Shown: positions 35,282 through 43,753 of the stretch, piece by piece
How positions within the stretch are numbered: the stretch's first letter is position 1
Layout of the letters: each line of letters opens with the position of its first letter
NCBI GenBank assembly: GCA_963921335.3
Contig: CAWUFC020000001.1
Coordinates: forward strand, 1 to 64,000
Length of the DNA stretch: 64,000 nucleotides
Origin: CAWUFC02 sp963921335
GTDB taxonomy: Bacteria > Pseudomonadota > Gammaproteobacteria > Pseudomonadales > Halieaceae
Reading direction: 5' to 3'
Position numbers and translations under genes: made by a program
The notes under the pieces: generated by a model
The model's input: the letters and a program-made list of their open reading frames with translations, nothing else
Database searches by the model: none
Told to the model about the DNA's origin: nothing

Positions 35282-36154
35282 GTGAGCTGGCTGCAGTTTC
35301 GTCTCGACACCGGTGCCGACCTGGCACCGGCCTGTGAAGACTGGCTGCTGGAACAGGGCGCCGTCGCTGTGACCCTGCAAGACAATGCCGACCAGCCGCT
35401 GTTCGATAAGGATCTTGAGAAAGCACCCCTGTGGCGGGAAACCGGCGTAACAGGCTTATTCCCCGCCAATACCGATATCGCAACACTGGAAGCAGCCCTG
35501 CCACCGCAGCTCAAGGCAGGCAGTCGGGTGCATGCAGATATTCTTGAAGACAAGGACTGGGAGCGGGAGTGGATGCAGCACTACCAGCCCCAACAGTATT
35601 CTCCCGATCTCTGGGTCGTACCCAGCTGGCTCAGCCCCCCAGACCCCGACGCTGTTAACATTCTGCTCGACCCCGGTCTGGCCTTCGGCACTGGGACCCA
35701 CCCCACGACCTCGCTGTGTCTGCGGCACCTGCAAAAACTGCAACCCGCAGGTAAACATCTGATCGATTACGGCTGTGGCTCGGGCCTGCTGGCTATCGCC
35801 GGGCTGCTGCTTGGGGCCAGGCAGGCCTGGGGCATTGATACTGATCCCCAGGCGGTCCAGGCATCCCACGACAACGCGCGGCGCAATGACATCACAGAGC
35901 AACAGTTTCAGGTGGGGCTGCCGGGTATGGCGTTGCCCCAGGCCGAACTTGTTGTCGCAAATATCCTGGCCGGCCCACTGCAACAATTGGCTCCGGTTAT
36001 CGGTGAACTGCCACTACCCGGCGGTGAGCTATTGCTGTCCGGTATACTTGAAGAACAGGTCGATGACCTGGTGGCCAGCTACCAACCCTGGCTGGCGCTC
36101 ACCATTGCAGAACAACAGGAGGGCTGGGTTGTGCTGTACGGCCGCAAGCCATGA
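35282..36154 (+). CDS. prmA: Ribosomal protein L11 methyltransferase
   Basis: SAM-dependent enzyme that trimethylates L11. It has an N-terminal substrate-recognition domain (SWLQFRLDTGAD onward), then the class I methyltransferase fold with DPGLAFGTGTHPTTSLCL, the SAM loop DYGCGSGLLAIAGLLLGA and VVANILAGPL. The start is GTG at 35282, 11 bases after accC. Its stop overlaps the next start as ATGA, so translation is coupled. Confidence 0.94.
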   Translation: MSWLQFRLDTGADLAPACEDWLLEQGAVAVTLQDNADQPLFDKDLEKAPLWRETGVTGLFPANTDIATLEAALPPQLKAGSRVHADILEDKDWEREWMQHYQPQQYSPDLWVVPSWLSPPDPDAVNILLDPGLAFGTGTHPTTSLCLRHLQKLQPAGKHLIDYGCGSGLLAIAGLLLGARQAWGIDTDPQAVQASHDNARRNDITEQQFQVGLPGMALPQAELVVANILAGPLQQLAPVIGELPLPGGELLLSGILEEQVDDLVASYQPWLALTIAEQQEGWVVLYGRKP

Positions 36155-36672
36155 GCCGCGAACTGGAAGAAGAGTTTGTCCCGCCACGGCTGGCGGATGA
36201 CGACAATCCCCTAGCCGACATCCGGGTCAGCCCAATGGAAGGCGCCGATCTTCCCGAGGCGACAGAACCTCCACCAGGTCTCTGGGTACACGCCAGCCTG
36301 ATTCTCTTGGTGTTGTTGGCCCTGCAGTTTGTCCAGAGTGGCAAACCCGAACCCGCACCACCTTTCCAGATCACCGCACTGAATATGCGCCCCCATAGCG
36401 ACCACCCCGGTGCGCTGCGGATGAACGCCATGCTCAGCAATCCAACCGACTCAGCGCTCCCCTACCCCCAGATATTGGTGCATTTCAGCAATCGCTATAG
36501 CGAGCGCCTCAGCCAGGGCATGTTTCAGCCCTCGGACTACCTGCGAGGGGACGCAGAAGGTCAGCTCAGCTTCCCAGCGAATACTCGGCTGCAGCTGGCG
36601 CTGGACCTGCAGGATCCAGGCCCGCAGGCAGTCAATTATGGCCTTCAATTGTATTCTGTGAAGCAGCGCTAA
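36151..36672 (+). CDS. DUF3426-type membrane protein without zinc ribbon
   Basis: An acidic N-terminal stretch of about 45 residues is followed by a transmembrane helix (LWVHASLILLVLLALQFVQ, about 49-67) and a beta-sandwich-like C-terminal domain (MNAMLSNPTDSALPYPQILVHFS, ANTRLQLALDL). In relatives located between prmA and dusB, the N-terminus is an MJ0042-type zinc ribbon with CxxC pairs. No cysteine pair exists here. Role unknown. Confidence 0.72.
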   Translation: MSRELEEEFVPPRLADDDNPLADIRVSPMEGADLPEATEPPPGLWVHASLILLVLLALQFVQSGKPEPAPPFQITALNMRPHSDHPGALRMNAMLSNPTDSALPYPQILVHFSNRYSERLSQGMFQPSDYLRGDAEGQLSFPANTRLQLALDLQDPGPQAVNYGLQLYSVKQR

Positions 36673-36699
36673 AGCTGACGAAAATTTGGTCAATTTTTC

Positions 36700-36728
36700 T
36701 TTTCCGCCCGCGGGTGGTCGAGTATCAT
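36700..36728 (+). promoter_or_regulatory. Likely dusB-fis promoter
   Basis: A -10 TATCAT (36723-36728) is preceded at 17 bases by a weak -35 TTTTCC and an A/T-rich stretch (36681-36702). It is followed by a GC-rich AGCGCCCCC discriminator, as in growth-rate-controlled fis promoters. The dusB ATG is 30 bases downstream of the -10. Confidence 0.5.
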
Positions 36729-36757
36729 AGCGCCCCCTCCAAACCATCGAATTTTGA

Positions 36758-37768
36758 ATGCGTATGCTCCGTATAGGGCCCTATTTACTGGACAACCCTG
36801 TCGCTCTGGCTCCCATGGCCGGAGTCACGGACTTACCCTTCCGCAAGCTATGCCGGGACCTCGGCGCCGGGCTGGTGGTTTCCGAAATGATCACCAGTGA
36901 CGCCTCCTTGTGGCAGTCACGCAAAACCCAATTGCGACTGGTTCACGCCGACGAGGCAGCTCCCCGATCTGTGCAGATTGCCGGTTCCGAACCGGAGCAG
37001 CTGGCAGCAGCTGCACAATTCAATGTGGCGCAGGGCGCACAGATTATCGACATCAACATGGGCTGCCCGGCCAAGAAAGTGTGCCGCAAAGCTGCCGGGT
37101 CGGCACTGCTGCGGGATGAAGAGCTGGTCCGCGACATTCTGCAGGCCGTGGTCAGCGCGGTAGAGGTTCCGGTTACGCTGAAAATGCGAACTGGCTGGTC
37201 ACCGGAGCAACGCAACGGGGTAAGCATTGCCCGAATTGCAGAAGACTCCGGCATTCAGGCGTTGGCCGTGCACGGCCGCACCCGAAGCTGTAGCTTTAAC
37301 GGCGAGGCCGAGTTCGACACCATTGCCGATATCTGCGCTGCAGTCGACATCCCGGTTTTCGCCAACGGCGATATAGACAGCCCTCAACGTGCCCGGGCAG
37401 TGCAGGAGTATACAGGAGCCGCTGGCATCATGCTGGGACGCGCTGCCCAGGGCCGGCCCTGGCTGCCGGGCCAGGTCGCACATTATCTTGAACACGGCAG
37501 CATTCCCGCAGACCCTGACTGGAACAGCCAATACGCCATCATTTCCGGCCACTTGCATGCCCTGCATCAATTCTACGGCGCTTATATGGGCGTGCGGGCA
37601 GCACGCAAACATATAGGCTGGTATATCCAGAACCTTGAGCACCGCGCCGACGCCGGTGACTTTAAACGTTTTTTCAATTCAATCGAGGACGCCGCTGCGC
37701 AACTACACGCCCTCGATCAGTTTTTTAATCGCAGCGAACAGCAATGGAACAAGGAGTTAGCAGCATGA
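36758..37768 (+). CDS. dusB: tRNA-dihydrouridine synthase B
   Basis: FMN enzyme that reduces uridines in the D-loop of tRNA. It has a TIM-barrel start, NPVALAPMAGVTDLPFRKLC, and NMGCPAKKVCRKAAGSALLR with the catalytic cysteine. VTLKMRTGW, LAVHGRTRSCSFNGEA and GIMLGRAAQGRPWL follow. 336 residues. It is the first gene of the classical dusB-fis operon; its stop overlaps fis as ATGA. Confidence 0.96.
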   Translation: MRMLRIGPYLLDNPVALAPMAGVTDLPFRKLCRDLGAGLVVSEMITSDASLWQSRKTQLRLVHADEAAPRSVQIAGSEPEQLAAAAQFNVAQGAQIIDINMGCPAKKVCRKAAGSALLRDEELVRDILQAVVSAVEVPVTLKMRTGWSPEQRNGVSIARIAEDSGIQALAVHGRTRSCSFNGEAEFDTIADICAAVDIPVFANGDIDSPQRARAVQEYTGAAGIMLGRAAQGRPWLPGQVAHYLEHGSIPADPDWNSQYAIISGHLHALHQFYGAYMGVRAARKHIGWYIQNLEHRADAGDFKRFFNSIEDAAAQLHALDQFFNRSEQQWNKELAA

Positions 37769-38094
37769 CAATCGGAGAAGCCCTGCTCGAGAAGGGCGCG
37801 GCCACGGAACTGGCAGCGAACAGCGAGGTCTTCGAACCCCAGGGTGATCAAAACCCGAGTCTGCGTGAGAGCGTACGCAGTGCCGTAAAGGTCTACCTGG
37901 ACCAACTGGATGGCCAGCTGGGCACCGATGTCTACCAGATGGTACTGGCGGAAATGGAAGGACCACTGCTGGAAGAAATCCTGCTTTATACCCGCAACAA
38001 CCAATCCAAGGCTTCGCGCATGCTTGGTCTCAATCGGGGCACGCTGCGCAAGAAACTTAAGCAGCATGGCCTGCTTAAAGAATCGCAAGACTAA
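37765..38094 (+). CDS. fis: DNA-binding protein Fis
   Basis: Nucleoid protein that bends DNA and activates rRNA promoters and recombination. The C-terminal half shows the Fis core: LLEEILLYTRNNQSKASRML leading into the helix-turn-helix GLNRGTLRKKLKQHGLL. The start at 37765 overlaps the dusB stop. At 109 residues it is slightly longer than E. coli Fis (98) because of an extended N-terminus. Confidence 0.95.
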   Translation: MTIGEALLEKGAATELAANSEVFEPQGDQNPSLRESVRSAVKVYLDQLDGQLGTDVYQMVLAEMEGPLLEEILLYTRNNQSKASRMLGLNRGTLRKKLKQHGLLKESQD

Positions 38095-38140
38095 TCCACT
38101 CATTTTCAATCTGGGCACCTGATCCCATCAGACGGACCTC

Positions 38141-39715
38141 ATGACAGACTCAAACTTAATCGCAGTAACACGCGCACTCATCAGTGTTTCAGACAAAACC
38201 GGTATCGTTGAATTCGCCCAGGGCCTGCGCGGCCACGGCGTGGAGATACTTTCTACTGGCGGCACCTACAAGCTCCTGCAGGAAAACGGGATAGAAGTCA
38301 CTGAAGTATCCGAACACACAGGTTTTCCGGAGATGATGGATGGTCGGGTAAAAACCCTGCACCCCAAAATTCACGGCGGCATCCTGGCCCGGCGCGGGCA
38401 GGACGACGCGGTCATGGAAGAGCATGGCATCGCCGGCATCGACATGGTGGTGGTCAACCTCTACCCCTTTGAGAAAACCGTTGCCCGCGACGATTACAGC
38501 CTTGAGGACGCCATCGAGAATATCGATATCGGCGGACCCACCATGGTGCGCGCAGCAGCCAAAAACCACCGCTTTGTAAACATTGTGGTTAATGCCTCTG
38601 ACTATGCGCGCGTGCTCGACGAAATGCAGGCCAATGATGGCGCCACCAGCTACGACACCCGGTTTGACCTGGCCATTCGCGCCTATGAACACACCGCTGC
38701 CTACGACGGTGCAATCGCCAACTACTTCGGCCATCGTGTTGAAGGCGGCAGCGAACTGTTTCCGCGCACTTACAGCACCCAGTTCCACAAGGTGCAGGAA
38801 ATGCGCTATGGCGAAAACCCGCACCAGAACGCCGCGTTCTATACCGAGCGTGAGCCGGCCGAGGCTGGCATCGCAACCGCCACTCAGTTGCAGGGCAAGG
38901 CCCTGTCCTATAACAATGTGGCCGACACCGATGCGGCGTTGGAGTGTGTCAAAAACTTTAGCGAACCTGCCTGTGTCATCGTCAAGCACGCCAACCCCTG
39001 CGGTGTTGCTGTAGCAGGCAGCCTTCTGGAAGCCTACGAGCTGGCCTTCGCCACTGATCCAGAGTCCGCCTTTGGCGGCATCATCGCCTTCAATCGCGAG
39101 CTCGACGCCGAGACCGCTGCTGCCATCATCGATCGGCAATTCGTGGAAGTCATTATTGCCCCCGCTATTTCAGACGCCGCCCTGGCAGCCACCGCCAGCA
39201 AGGAAAATGTGCGCGTGCTCGCCTGTGGTGAATGGGGCGACAATCTGCCGGCTCTGGACTACAAGCGCGTCAATGGCGGACTGCTGGTACAGGACCGCGA
39301 CCTGGGCATGATCACCGAGGGCGACCTGAAGGTGGTCAGCAAGGTGCAACCCAGTGAAGCGCAGATGCGCGATCTTCTGTTTGCCTGGAAGGTGGCCAAG
39401 TTTGTGAAGTCCAATGCCATTGTCTACGCCGGCGACGGCCGCACCATTGGTGTAGGTGCCGGTCAAATGAGCCGCGTCAATTCGGCACGCATCGCTGCCA
39501 TCAAGGCAGAACACGCCGGCCTCGAGGTAAAAGGATCAGTGATGGCCTCAGACGCCTTCTTCCCGTTCCGCGACGGCATCGACAACGCCGCCAATGTCGG
39601 CATCAGCGCTGTGATTCAGCCCGGAGGGTCAATCCGCGATGAAGAGGTGATTGCCGCAGCAGACGAAAACGGCATGGTGATGGTATTCACCGGCATGCGC
39701 CACTTCCGGCACTAA
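38141..39715 (+). CDS. purH: Bifunctional AICAR transformylase/IMP cyclohydrolase
   Basis: Last two steps of IMP synthesis. The N-terminal MGS-like cyclohydrolase domain shows ALISVSDKTGIVEFAQGL, DGRVKTLHPKIHGGILARR and ENIDIGGPTMVRAAAKN. The C-terminal transformylase shows MRYGENPHQNAAFY, CVIVKHANPCGVA and AFGGIIAFN. 524 residues. purD follows after 10 bases. Confidence 0.97.
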   Translation: MTDSNLIAVTRALISVSDKTGIVEFAQGLRGHGVEILSTGGTYKLLQENGIEVTEVSEHTGFPEMMDGRVKTLHPKIHGGILARRGQDDAVMEEHGIAGIDMVVVNLYPFEKTVARDDYSLEDAIENIDIGGPTMVRAAAKNHRFVNIVVNASDYARVLDEMQANDGATSYDTRFDLAIRAYEHTAAYDGAIANYFGHRVEGGSELFPRTYSTQFHKVQEMRYGENPHQNAAFYTEREPAEAGIATATQLQGKALSYNNVADTDAALECVKNFSEPACVIVKHANPCGVAVAGSLLEAYELAFATDPESAFGGIIAFNRELDAETAAAIIDRQFVEVIIAPAISDAALAATASKENVRVLACGEWGDNLPALDYKRVNGGLLVQDRDLGMITEGDLKVVSKVQPSEAQMRDLLFAWKVAKFVKSNAIVYAGDGRTIGVGAGQMSRVNSARIAAIKAEHAGLEVKGSVMASDAFFPFRDGIDNAANVGISAVIQPGGSIRDEEVIAAADENGMVMVFTGMRHFRH

Positions 39716-39725
39716 GGGGCAGACA

Positions 39726-41015
39726 ATGAACGTTTTAGTGATCGGTTCTGGTGGGCGCGAACACGCCCTGGCCTGGAAGGCGTCCCAGTCTGCCGGTGTA
39801 GGCACAGTCTATGTCGCGCCGGGCAATGCCGGTACGGCAAGAGAAGCCGGGCTGGAGAATGTGAATATCGGCGTCGGTGACTTCGAGGCACTGGCAGATT
39901 TCGCAGAGCAGAATAACGTCGGCCTGACCATCGTGGGCCCGGAACAGCCCCTGGTCGATGGCGTTGTAGATTACTTTAATGAGCGCCAACTGCGCTGCTT
40001 TGGCCCCGGCCAGGGTGCGGCACAGCTGGAGGGCTCCAAGGCCTTTACCAAGGACTTTTTGGCACGCCACAACATCCCCACCGCAGCCTACGCCAACTTC
40101 ACCGAGGTGGAGCCAGCGCTGGCCTATTTGCGTGAACAGGGTGCACCCATTGTGGTTAAAGCCGACGGACTCGCAGCCGGCAAAGGTGTGATTGTTGCAG
40201 AAACCCTGGAACAAGCTGAAGCAGCTGTGCATGACATGCTATCTGGCAATGCCTTTGGCGAAGCTGGTTGCCGGGTAGTGATTGAAGAATTCCTGCAGGG
40301 CGAGGAAGCCAGCTTTATTGTGCTGTGCGACGGTGAAAATGCACTGCCCATGGCCACCAGCCAGGACCATAAACGTGTTGGCGAAGGTGACACCGGGCCG
40401 AACACAGGCGGCATGGGTGCCTACTCACCCGCACCTGTGGTCACCGATGAAGTCCACCAGCGCATTATGGAACAGGTGATTCAACCCACCATCGACGGCA
40501 TGGCCACTGAGGGAAATCGCTACGTGGGCTTTCTCTATGCGGGCCTGATGATTGATCCTGCGGGCCAACCCAAAGTGATTGAGTACAACTGCCGCTTCGG
40601 TGACCCTGAAACCCAACCCATCATGATGCGTTTGCAGTCAGACCTGTGCCTGCTGTGCGAATCTGCCCTGGATGGTGAGCTGGCGAATCAGTCAACCGAG
40701 TGGGACCCCCGGCCAGCTATTGGCGTGGTCATGGCTGCAGGTGGCTATCCGGCCAGCTATGCCAAAGGCAAGGTGATCACCGGCATCGATGCCGCTAACA
40801 ACGACGTCACCAAGGTATTCCACGCGGGCACCGCCGTGCAGGATGACCAACTGGTGACCAGTGGTGGTCGTGTCTTATGCGTGACCGCACTGGGCGATTC
40901 GGTACAATCTGCTCAACAGGCAGCTTACGCTGGCATCGACCAGATTGAGTGGGACGAGGCGTTCCACCGTCGCGATATCGGCTGGCGCGCTGTTGAGCGA
41001 GAACAAAACCAGTAA
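39726..41015 (+). CDS. purD: Phosphoribosylamine--glycine ligase
   Basis: ATP-grasp enzyme forming glycinamide ribonucleotide, the second step of purine synthesis. Its motifs are VIGSGGREHALAWK, the ATP-binding VVKADGLAAGKGVIVA, DHKRVGEGDTGPNTGGMGAY and EYNCRFGDPETQ. 429 residues. Paired with purH, as in Pseudomonas and E. coli. Confidence 0.97.
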   Translation: MNVLVIGSGGREHALAWKASQSAGVGTVYVAPGNAGTAREAGLENVNIGVGDFEALADFAEQNNVGLTIVGPEQPLVDGVVDYFNERQLRCFGPGQGAAQLEGSKAFTKDFLARHNIPTAAYANFTEVEPALAYLREQGAPIVVKADGLAAGKGVIVAETLEQAEAAVHDMLSGNAFGEAGCRVVIEEFLQGEEASFIVLCDGENALPMATSQDHKRVGEGDTGPNTGGMGAYSPAPVVTDEVHQRIMEQVIQPTIDGMATEGNRYVGFLYAGLMIDPAGQPKVIEYNCRFGDPETQPIMMRLQSDLCLLCESALDGELANQSTEWDPRPAIGVVMAAGGYPASYAKGKVITGIDAANNDVTKVFHAGTAVQDDQLVTSGGRVLCVTALGDSVQSAQQAAYAGIDQIEWDEAFHRRDIGWRAVEREQNQ

Positions 41016-41029
41016 CGGCCGATTTGGAT

Positions 41030-41674
41030 ATGAGTCAACGCAAGCTATCACCCATCGACGAGCTGATCACCTCAGCTGACAGTGTGTTGCGTACCCTCAG
41101 TAATCACGCCAGCCGCGCCGAGCGAGTGTCGCCGGCCGCTGATACCCATGAATCTGAACTCAGCGAAGAGCAGCGCAAGCACGTGGCTGGCCTGATGCGA
41201 GTCAACCACACCGGCGAGGTTTGCGCCCAGGCGCTGTATCAGGGCCAGGCCCTGACCGCAGAACTGCCTGAAGTACGCGAACGCATGGAACAGGCGGCTC
41301 GCGAAGAGATCGATCACCTGGTGTGGTGCGAAGAGCGACTAAAACAACTGGGCAGCCACACCAGCGTATTGAATCCGGCCTTTTATGGCCTGTCATTCCT
41401 GATGGGTGCCGCTGCCGGACTGGTTGGCGACAAGTACAGCCTGGGCTTCGTGGCGGCGACCGAAGAGCGCGTCGCAAAACACCTGCAGGATCATCTGGAT
41501 CAACTGCCAGAAGACGATGACCGCAGCCGCAAGATACTGGAGCAAATGTTGGTCGACGAACAGCAGCACGGTGACCAGGCCCTCGCCGCCGGCGGAAAAG
41601 ACTTCCCCGAGCCGGTGAAGCGCGCCATGGCCAATGTCGCTAAACTAATGACCGCCTCTACCTATCGGGTCTGA
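41030..41674 (+). CDS. coq7: 2-polyprenyl-3-methyl-6-methoxy-1,4-benzoquinone monooxygenase
   Basis: Di-iron hydroxylase for the last ring hydroxylation of ubiquinone. The carboxylate-bridged iron ligands are seen as NHTGEVCAQALYQGQ, EEIDHLVWCEERL, and LVDEQQHGDQA near the C-terminus. A membrane-contacting helix (FYGLSFLMGAAAGLVGD) lies between. The ATG at 41030 is preferred over a TTG at 41024. Convergent with the OsmC-like gene. Confidence 0.94.
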   Translation: MSQRKLSPIDELITSADSVLRTLSNHASRAERVSPAADTHESELSEEQRKHVAGLMRVNHTGEVCAQALYQGQALTAELPEVRERMEQAAREEIDHLVWCEERLKQLGSHTSVLNPAFYGLSFLMGAAAGLVGDKYSLGFVAATEERVAKHLQDHLDQLPEDDDRSRKILEQMLVDEQQHGDQALAAGGKDFPEPVKRAMANVAKLMTASTYRV

Positions 41675-41685
41675 GGTTCAACAGC

Positions 41686-42117
41686 CTAGAGCCGACTCTC
41701 AAACTCCACAATCTCGAAGTCATGGGTGACTTCAACACCGGCGGCTTCCATCATGATGGAACCGGAGCAGTACTTCTCAGCTGACAGCTGAACCGCACGG
41801 GCCACATGGTTCTCCTTCAAACCCACCCCGGTCACCACGAAATGTAGGTGAATTTTGGTAAAGACCGCGGGTACTGCATCCGCGCGCTCCGCTTCTACCT
41901 CAACCCGGCAGTCCACGACCTGCTGGCGAGACTTGCGCAGCATCGACATCACGTCAAAGTTGGAGCAACCGCCAACACCCAGCAATATCAGCTCCATAGG
42001 ACGGATGCCCATGTCACGACCACCCGCATCTGGCGGACCATCGATGACCACAGTATGTCCGCTGCCGGACTCACCCATAAACTGGGCCCCGTCGACCCAC
42101 TTCACTGTTGCCTTCAT
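41686..42117 (-). CDS. OsmC-family protein (YhfA-like)
   Basis: OsmC/Ohr fold with the two redox cysteines in LLGVGGCSNFDVMSML and SAEKYCSGSIMM. The first half has RPMELILLG, as in the YhfA branch, which is usually next to crp. It may act on peroxides, but the substrate is unknown. It diverges from crp; a 105-base gap holds both promoters. Confidence 0.88.
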   Translation of the reverse strand: MKATVKWVDGAQFMGESGSGHTVVIDGPPDAGGRDMGIRPMELILLGVGGCSNFDVMSMLRKSRQQVVDCRVEVEAERADAVPAVFTKIHLHFVVTGVGLKENHVARAVQLSAEKYCSGSIMMEAAGVEVTHDFEIVEFESRL

Positions 42118-42222
42118 TGCTGCACCTCTATCAAACGGCCGCGAAGCTTAGCATAGGCTCTGTTTTTACTTAAACCCTGCCCCGCGCTAGTATGGGCTCA
42201 AACAACAGGGTGGGCGTCAGCC

Positions 42223-42867
42223 GTGATCAAGCCTCAGATTCTCAACGAACTTCCAGATATTGAAAATTTCCTGCGCTATTGCCAGCGCCAGGACTTCAAG
42301 GCCAAGAGCACGATCCTGCGCGCCGGCGCAGTGAGCTCATCCCTGTATTTTATTCTGGACGGCTCCGTCTCAGTGATTGTGGAAGGCGACGAAGATCACG
42401 AGATGGTGGTGAGCTACCTCAACCCCGGAGACTTTTTCGGCGAAATGGGCCTGTTTACACCAGAGGGTGAAGAAGAAGTCCGCAGCGCCATTATTCAAGC
42501 CAAGACCCAGTGTGAAGTGGCGGAAATCAGCTACGAGCGCTTTCACAAAATTCGCGGCCAGTTCCCTGAGATCCTGTTCGCCATTGCCCGGCAAATCACC
42601 GAGCGGCTGCGCCACACCACCCGCAAACTATCAGACCTGGCCTTCGTGGATGTCACCGGCCGTGTCGCCCACACCCTGCTCGACCTGTGTGACCAGCCGG
42701 ACGCCATGACTCATCCGGAAGGCATGCAAATCAAGATCACCCGCCAGGAGCTGGGCAAGATCGTGGGCTGCTCGCGCGAAATGGCGGGACGGGTCTTGAA
42801 AACCCTCGAGGACGAGGGGCTGGTCAATGTGTCGGGCAAGACGATCGTGGTACTTGGCGCACGGTAG
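42223..42867 (+). CDS. crp: CRP/Vfr-type cAMP-binding transcription regulator
   Basis: Global regulator. The cyclic-nucleotide domain shows SSSLYFILDGSVSVIVEG and LNPGDFFGEMGLF, with RSAIIQAKTQCEVAEISY in the cAMP-pocket region. After the dimer helix, the C-terminal winged HTH reads ITRQELGKIVGCSREMAGRVLKTL. It resembles Pseudomonas Vfr closely (for example LLDLCDQPDAMTHPEGMQIK). The start is GTG at 42223. The 3' end runs into a tandem repeat shared with the convergent trpC end. Confidence 0.94.
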   Translation: MIKPQILNELPDIENFLRYCQRQDFKAKSTILRAGAVSSSLYFILDGSVSVIVEGDEDHEMVVSYLNPGDFFGEMGLFTPEGEEEVRSAIIQAKTQCEVAEISYERFHKIRGQFPEILFAIARQITERLRHTTRKLSDLAFVDVTGRVAHTLLDLCDQPDAMTHPEGMQIKITRQELGKIVGCSREMAGRVLKTLEDEGLVNVSGKTIVVLGAR

Positions 42868-42947
42868 TAGGCGCGCGGAAGTAGACGTGCGTTAGCGGCG
42901 CGCGGTAGTAGACGTGCGTTAGCGGCGCGGGTTAGCGGACGTTAGCG
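42857..42947. repeat. 27-bp tandem repeat filling the crp/trpC convergent gap
   Basis: Two 27-base copies (42871-42897 and 42898-42924) differ at one position. Each starts GCGCGCGG and ends ACGTGCGTTAGCG. A shortened third copy (42925-42947) covers the last codons of trpC, and a partial copy (42857-42870) covers the end of crp. The array occupies the whole gap between the two convergent stops. I see no intrinsic terminator there. Confidence 0.85.
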
Positions 42948-43753
42948 GCGCTATATTTGACGAAAAGCTCCGCCAGTTTCTCTCCGGGCTCATCCGCCCG
43001 CATAAAGGCCTCACCCACCAGAAAGCTGTCTACGCGGTGCTCGCGCATGAGCTGAACATCTTCAGCTGTATGAATGCCACTCTCGGTCACGACAATGCGA
43101 TCCTCGGGAATGTGCGCCAGCAAATCGGTGGTCGTGGCGAGACTGGTTTCAAAGGTGTGCAGATTCCGGTTGTTGATGCCAACCAGGGTATTGCCCAACT
43201 CCAGTGAGCGATCCAGCTCGGCGCGGTCATGCACCTCAATCAGCACATCCATACCCAGCTCGATAGCGGCACTGTTAAGCTCGGCCATCTGGGCATCTTC
43301 CAAAGCCGCAACGATGAGCAAAATACAATCGGCAGCAATGGCTCGCGCCTCAACCACCTGGTAGGGATCTACAATAAAGTCCTTACGAATCACTGGCAGA
43401 GCACAGGCTGCACGCGCCTGTTGCAGGTAATCCTCGTGCCCCTGGAAGAAGTCCTGATCGGTCAGCACTGACAAGCAGGCAGCACCCCCCGACTCATAAC
43501 TGCGGGCTATCTGCTCGGGGACAAAGTCCTCCCTGATCACGCCCTTGCTGGGTGAAGCTTTTTTGATTTCAGCGATGACGGCACTGTGCCCGGCAGCCAG
43601 TTTGGACTGCATGGCATTCACAAAGCCTCGCGAGGGGTCCTGTTGCTGCGCGCGCTCCGCAAGAGCCGAAAGGCTGGCCTTGGGCTTGCGCTCACTGATC
43701 TCTTCCCACTTGCGATCAATGATCTTGCGCAGGATGGTCGGGGCCTGGCTCAT
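42932..43753 (-). CDS. trpC: Indole-3-glycerol-phosphate synthase
   Basis: Tryptophan pathway ring closure. Monofunctional TIM barrel with VIAEIKKASPSKGVIREDF (catalytic lysine), LPVIRKDFIVDPYQVVEAR, VGINNRNLHTFE and VVTESGI. 273 residues. It overlaps trpD by 4 bases. Its last residues (SAANVR) are encoded by the edge copy of a tandem repeat, so the C-terminus may have been altered by repeat growth. Confidence 0.96.
   Translation of the reverse strand: MSQAPTILRKIIDRKWEEISERKPKASLSALAERAQQQDPSRGFVNAMQSKLAAGHSAVIAEIKKASPSKGVIREDFVPEQIARSYESGGAACLSVLTDQDFFQGHEDYLQQARAACALPVIRKDFIVDPYQVVEARAIAADCILLIVAALEDAQMAELNSAAIELGMDVLIEVHDRAELDRSLELGNTLVGINNRNLHTFETSLATTTDLLAHIPEDRIVVTESGIHTAEDVQLMREHRVDSFLVGEAFMRADEPGEKLAELFVKYSAANVR

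Noticed and set aside
42868..42931. CRISPR array in the crp/trpC gap
   Set aside because: The 27-base units are directly adjacent with no spacers, and there are only about two full copies.
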